Shown here: one piece after another, positions 61,613 to 64,000 of the stretch
Numbering within the stretch: the first letter of the stretch is position 1
Layout: each line of letters starts with the position of its first letter
Assembly (NCBI RefSeq): GCF_020080835.1
Contig: NC_058162.1
Location: 3,410,001 to 3,474,000 of the forward strand
Reading direction: 5' to 3'
Length of the DNA: 64,000 bases
Origin: Cotesia glomerata
Lineage: Eukaryota > Arthropoda > Insecta > Hymenoptera > Braconidae
Position numbers and translations under genes: made by a program
The notes under the pieces: generated by a model
The model's input: only the letters and a program-made list of their open reading frames with translations
Database searches by the model: none
Told to the model about the DNA's origin: nothing

Positions 61613-62695
61613 TTACTTACAAGAAGGCTGACGGTAAGTTGAGAAATCTTCTATTTCGAAGTCTTCCATAGCAAAATCTTAATTATTTTATCGCGTAAGA
61701 AAATTTATTATTTAAATGTTTATTAAATGGCGAAATTATGCTGCGCTTCGTTAAACAAATGACTTCTTTGATAAAATAAGTTTTCATTTATTTTATTACA
61801 GAAGTTTTCATTTACGAGGGATTTTCAAATCGAAAAAATTTACCCTGATTCGTTCTTATATTTGGTCCTATTTTAATTTTTACATATGTTCACTTATGTA
61901 CATTTTCTTTATATATTTCAATATATCTTTTAATATATAATATATATTAATATATGTATAACTTTACTTTTTTTTAATAAATATTTGTATTATTTTTAAT
62001 AGTTTTTAAATTTATTAATTACTATTGATTTTATATATTTCTTAATATATAAAGATTATAATCTATAAAATTTTTCAAATGTGGTTTTTTTGGAATAACT
62101 TTTAAACGGCTTAATAGTTCAATTCCAAAAACTAATCAGCTCTTCACCTCAAAAAACCACGTCGATCGCCACAAGTCCGGTCAAAATCGGTTAATTCATT
62201 CGAGAGATATCGTGAACGAAAGAAAACCGAAAAAAGTGTTTTTTCGGAATAACTCCAAAATTCCTAGCGCGATCAATTCAAAATTTGAGATTCTTTGTGA
62301 GGCTTGAAAAACTGCGTCGAATGCTTCTAACCGCGTAAAAATCGGTTTATTCATTCAAAAGTTATTGTGGTTTAAAAATTCAAAAAATAGTGTCTTATCA
62401 AATCTCTATCAGACTTTTGAGCTCGAAGAGCTTTAAAGGATAGGAAAGCAATCTCTTTGAGCTCGGAGAGCTCAAAATAACCCATAAATTGTATTTTTGA
62501 GCTCGAAGAGCTCAAAAACGTCATTGGTGCAATTTTAAGCGCCTAAGTATGAAATTAGCGGGAAGTTGCAGGGATGGCCTTCAGGGTCAACCGTTTTCCT
62601 AATTTTTTTTGGATCGATTTATGTATTATTTTGAGCTCTCCGAGCTTGGAGAGATAGCTTTTCTATGCTTCTTCGAGCTCAAAAGTCTAAAAATT
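61613..62695. other. Foldback spacer, right part, with duplicated arm block
   Basis: 61613-62080 is AT-rich. From about 62180 it holds a diverged arm-like unit (CATTCGAGAGATATCGTGAA, CGAAAGAAAACCGAAAA), and at 62525-62690 a diverged direct copy of the right-arm block around 63230-63375 (GGGAAGTTGCAGGGATGGCC shared). Several TTGAGCTC...GAGCTCAA stem-loops occur, including an 11-bp perfect stem with GAA loop at 62494-62518. Confidence 0.65.
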
Positions 62696-62739
62696 ATACT
62701 ATCTCATCAAAAACGATCCGAAAAGAAATTTTATGTGAA

Positions 62740-62909
62740 CTTGTGCAAAATTATGTGAAATTATGTGCAGGAAACACTTTTCGGTTTTCTTTCGTTCATG
62801 ATTTCTCTTGAACGAATCGACTGAAATTATGTGAAATTATGTGAAATTATGTGCAGGAAACACTTTTCGGTTTTCTTTTGTTTATGATATCTCTTGAACG
62901 AATTGACTG
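62740..62909. repeat. Tandem repeat, two units (right arm)
   Basis: Reverse complement of the left-arm repeat but with one unit fewer, which accounts for the roughly 100-bp shift in pairing between inner and outer arm positions. Confidence 0.78.
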
Positions 62910-63176
62910 CACTGATAAAAGGATTTATTTGTATTAAATAATATTTGTTAATAGCTAACAAATCATTTATTAGAGACCATTTTTTAGTGTTAAATAAATA
63001 TTTCTTAGTATTCAAAATGATTTGTTTGTATTCAATAAATCTGATATTCATTTATTAAGTATTAATAAATCTTTTTAAATACTAAGAAATATTTGTTAAG
63101 GCCTAACAAATGGCTTCTAATAAATGATTTGTTAAATATTAACAAATCTTTTTAACTATAAACAAATCTATTAGTG
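62910..63176 (+). mobile_element. CACTGATA MITE in right arm
   Basis: 267 bp, CACTGATAAAAGGATTTATT to AACAAATCTATTAGTG; the exact mirror position of 60261-60527 in the opposite arm. Confidence 0.8.
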
Positions 63177-63849
63177 TGAAGTTATGTGAAATTAAATTCT
63201 ATGTCAAAAGTATAGAAAGACTATCTCTTTGAGCTTGGAGAGCTCAAAATAAGACATAAGTTGTTTTTTTTGAGCTCGAAGAGCAATTATTAGTGCAATT
63301 TTAAGCGCCTAGGTATGTAAGTGGCGGGAAGTTGCAGGGATGGCCTTCAGGGTCAACCGTTTGTCTAATTTTTTTTTTTTCTTGGAATGGTAATTTATTA
63401 TGTCTTCTCTAATTATCGATCCATAAATTAGTCAATAAACAACATTGATTCTTAAATGATTAATTTATGCAAACGCGTCAAATGGTTCGATTCATCCCCG
63501 CTTGGGGGTAATTGAACTAATTATATTTAAACTTCAAACCCGAACTTTTAATATAAATAATAAATATGTTTACTTACCTATATAGCTCTAATCTTTAACC
63601 TGTAATTTTGTTGATTCATTTGTTGATTCATTATATCAAGTATCTAATAAAAAATTCAACCAACGCGGGATTTTACACATATACACTGTAGATACTTCAA
63701 TAAAGCGCTCCGTGCACACCTTGAACCTTAAATTCAACCAATAGCTAGATTACATGCTCATCCGGCATGTTTTGATGGCGGCAATTTAAAAATTTCAGGC
63801 ACTTTTAGTGCTTGGCTTTATTATGGCATTTATCATTTAAAAATTTAAA

Positions 63850-64000
63850 TTATCTGCGTCATCGGGATCTGCGTTAAAGATTTTCTGTGTAATCGGTTAT
63901 CTGAGTAATAAGTAATCTGTGTAATAGAAAATCTGTTTAATCACAATCTGCGTAATCGGGATATGTGTCAAAGGGATCTGGGTAATAGCGCCATCTGTGT
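63850..64000. repeat. Subterminal motif array (right end, incomplete)
   Basis: The inverted copy of 59424-59592: ATCTG-centred motifs (ATCTGCGT, ATCTGTGTAATC) repeat every 15-17 bp up to the window edge. The last unit and about 20-30 terminal bases are outside the window. Confidence 0.85.

Larger units (their letters stand above)
59411..64000. mobile_element. Large foldback element with ~1.4 kb inverted arms
   Basis: The left arm (59411 to about 60845) and right arm (about 62696 to the edge, projected end about 64030) are near-identical inverted copies. Positions pair so that left plus right coordinates sum to 123437-123441 over about 800 bp. Estimated full length is about 4.6 kb, with a 1.85 kb spacer. 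Arms carry a subterminal motif array, a CACTGATA MITE, a tandem repeat of a GTGTTTCCTGCACATAATTT unit and GAGCTC stem-loops. No transposase frame is visible in arms or spacer, so it is non-autonomous. It resembles Foldback/Galileo-type elements in architecture only; superfamily is unknown. Confidence 0.85.

Noticed and set aside
59411..64000. Polinton/Maverick element
   Set aside because: Length is about 4.6 kb and no polymerase B, integrase or capsid-type frame is present; ends differ from the usual short AG-start termini.
1..64000. Integrated polydnavirus segment or bacterial insert
   Set aside because: No viral or bacterial gene, operon or ribosome-binding pattern is visible; repeats are ordinary insect-type transposons.

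Overview
This window looks like AT-rich eukaryotic, most likely insect, non-coding DNA. It has no bacterial or phage gene organisation, no ribosome-binding sites or operons, and no recognisable conserved host protein. It is saturated with short non-autonomous DNA transposons, Helitron-type elements, decayed LINE tails and microsatellites. An arthropod origin is inferred from the repeat types (TC...CTAG Helitrons, many TA-bounded MITEs, LINE 3' tails). A parasitoid wasp or other AT-rich insect would fit, but no species can be named. The whole window could be intergenic or lie inside a very large intron.

Layout. 1-4.2 kb: a poly-T/CT start, a TTAA-bounded MITE (482-1214), a 1.35 kb GATATT satellite (about 1848-3197) and a GC-richer unique island. 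4.3-5.3 kb: the first of nine copies of a non-autonomous Helitron (here 'Hel-A'). 6.3-7.9 kb: degenerate AT repeats, TA microsatellites carrying a 108-bp MITE, and a LINE 3' end. 8-20 kb: unique islands alternating with Hel-A copies and several TA-flanked MITE families. 19.7-20.6 kb: a second LINE 3' end followed by three consecutive foldback hairpins. 21-32 kb: two more Hel-A copies, another TTAA MITE and a 572-bp GCACGCC-ended element. 32.5-39 kb: a composite foldback, two copies of a second Helitron family ('Hel-B') and three MITE families. 40-59 kb: mostly unique DNA with Hel-A copies, a near-perfect 77-bp hairpin, a third TTAA MITE and a truncated Hel-B copy.

59.4 kb to the right edge: the most striking object, a foldback element of about 4.6 kb. 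Its inverted arms of about 1.3-1.4 kb are almost identical. Each outer end carries an 11-copy array of a CAGAT-centred motif at 15-17 bp spacing. It interrupts a Hel-B copy, and its last ~30 bp lie just beyond the window.

No complete protein-coding gene is supported. The only coding sequence recognised with fair confidence is the C-terminal end of two non-LTR retrotransposon polymerases (7536-7890 minus; 19744-20013 plus). Nothing suggests that host genes act together here. The biology in the window is the layering of mobile elements, and the nested insertions give a partial relative order of events.
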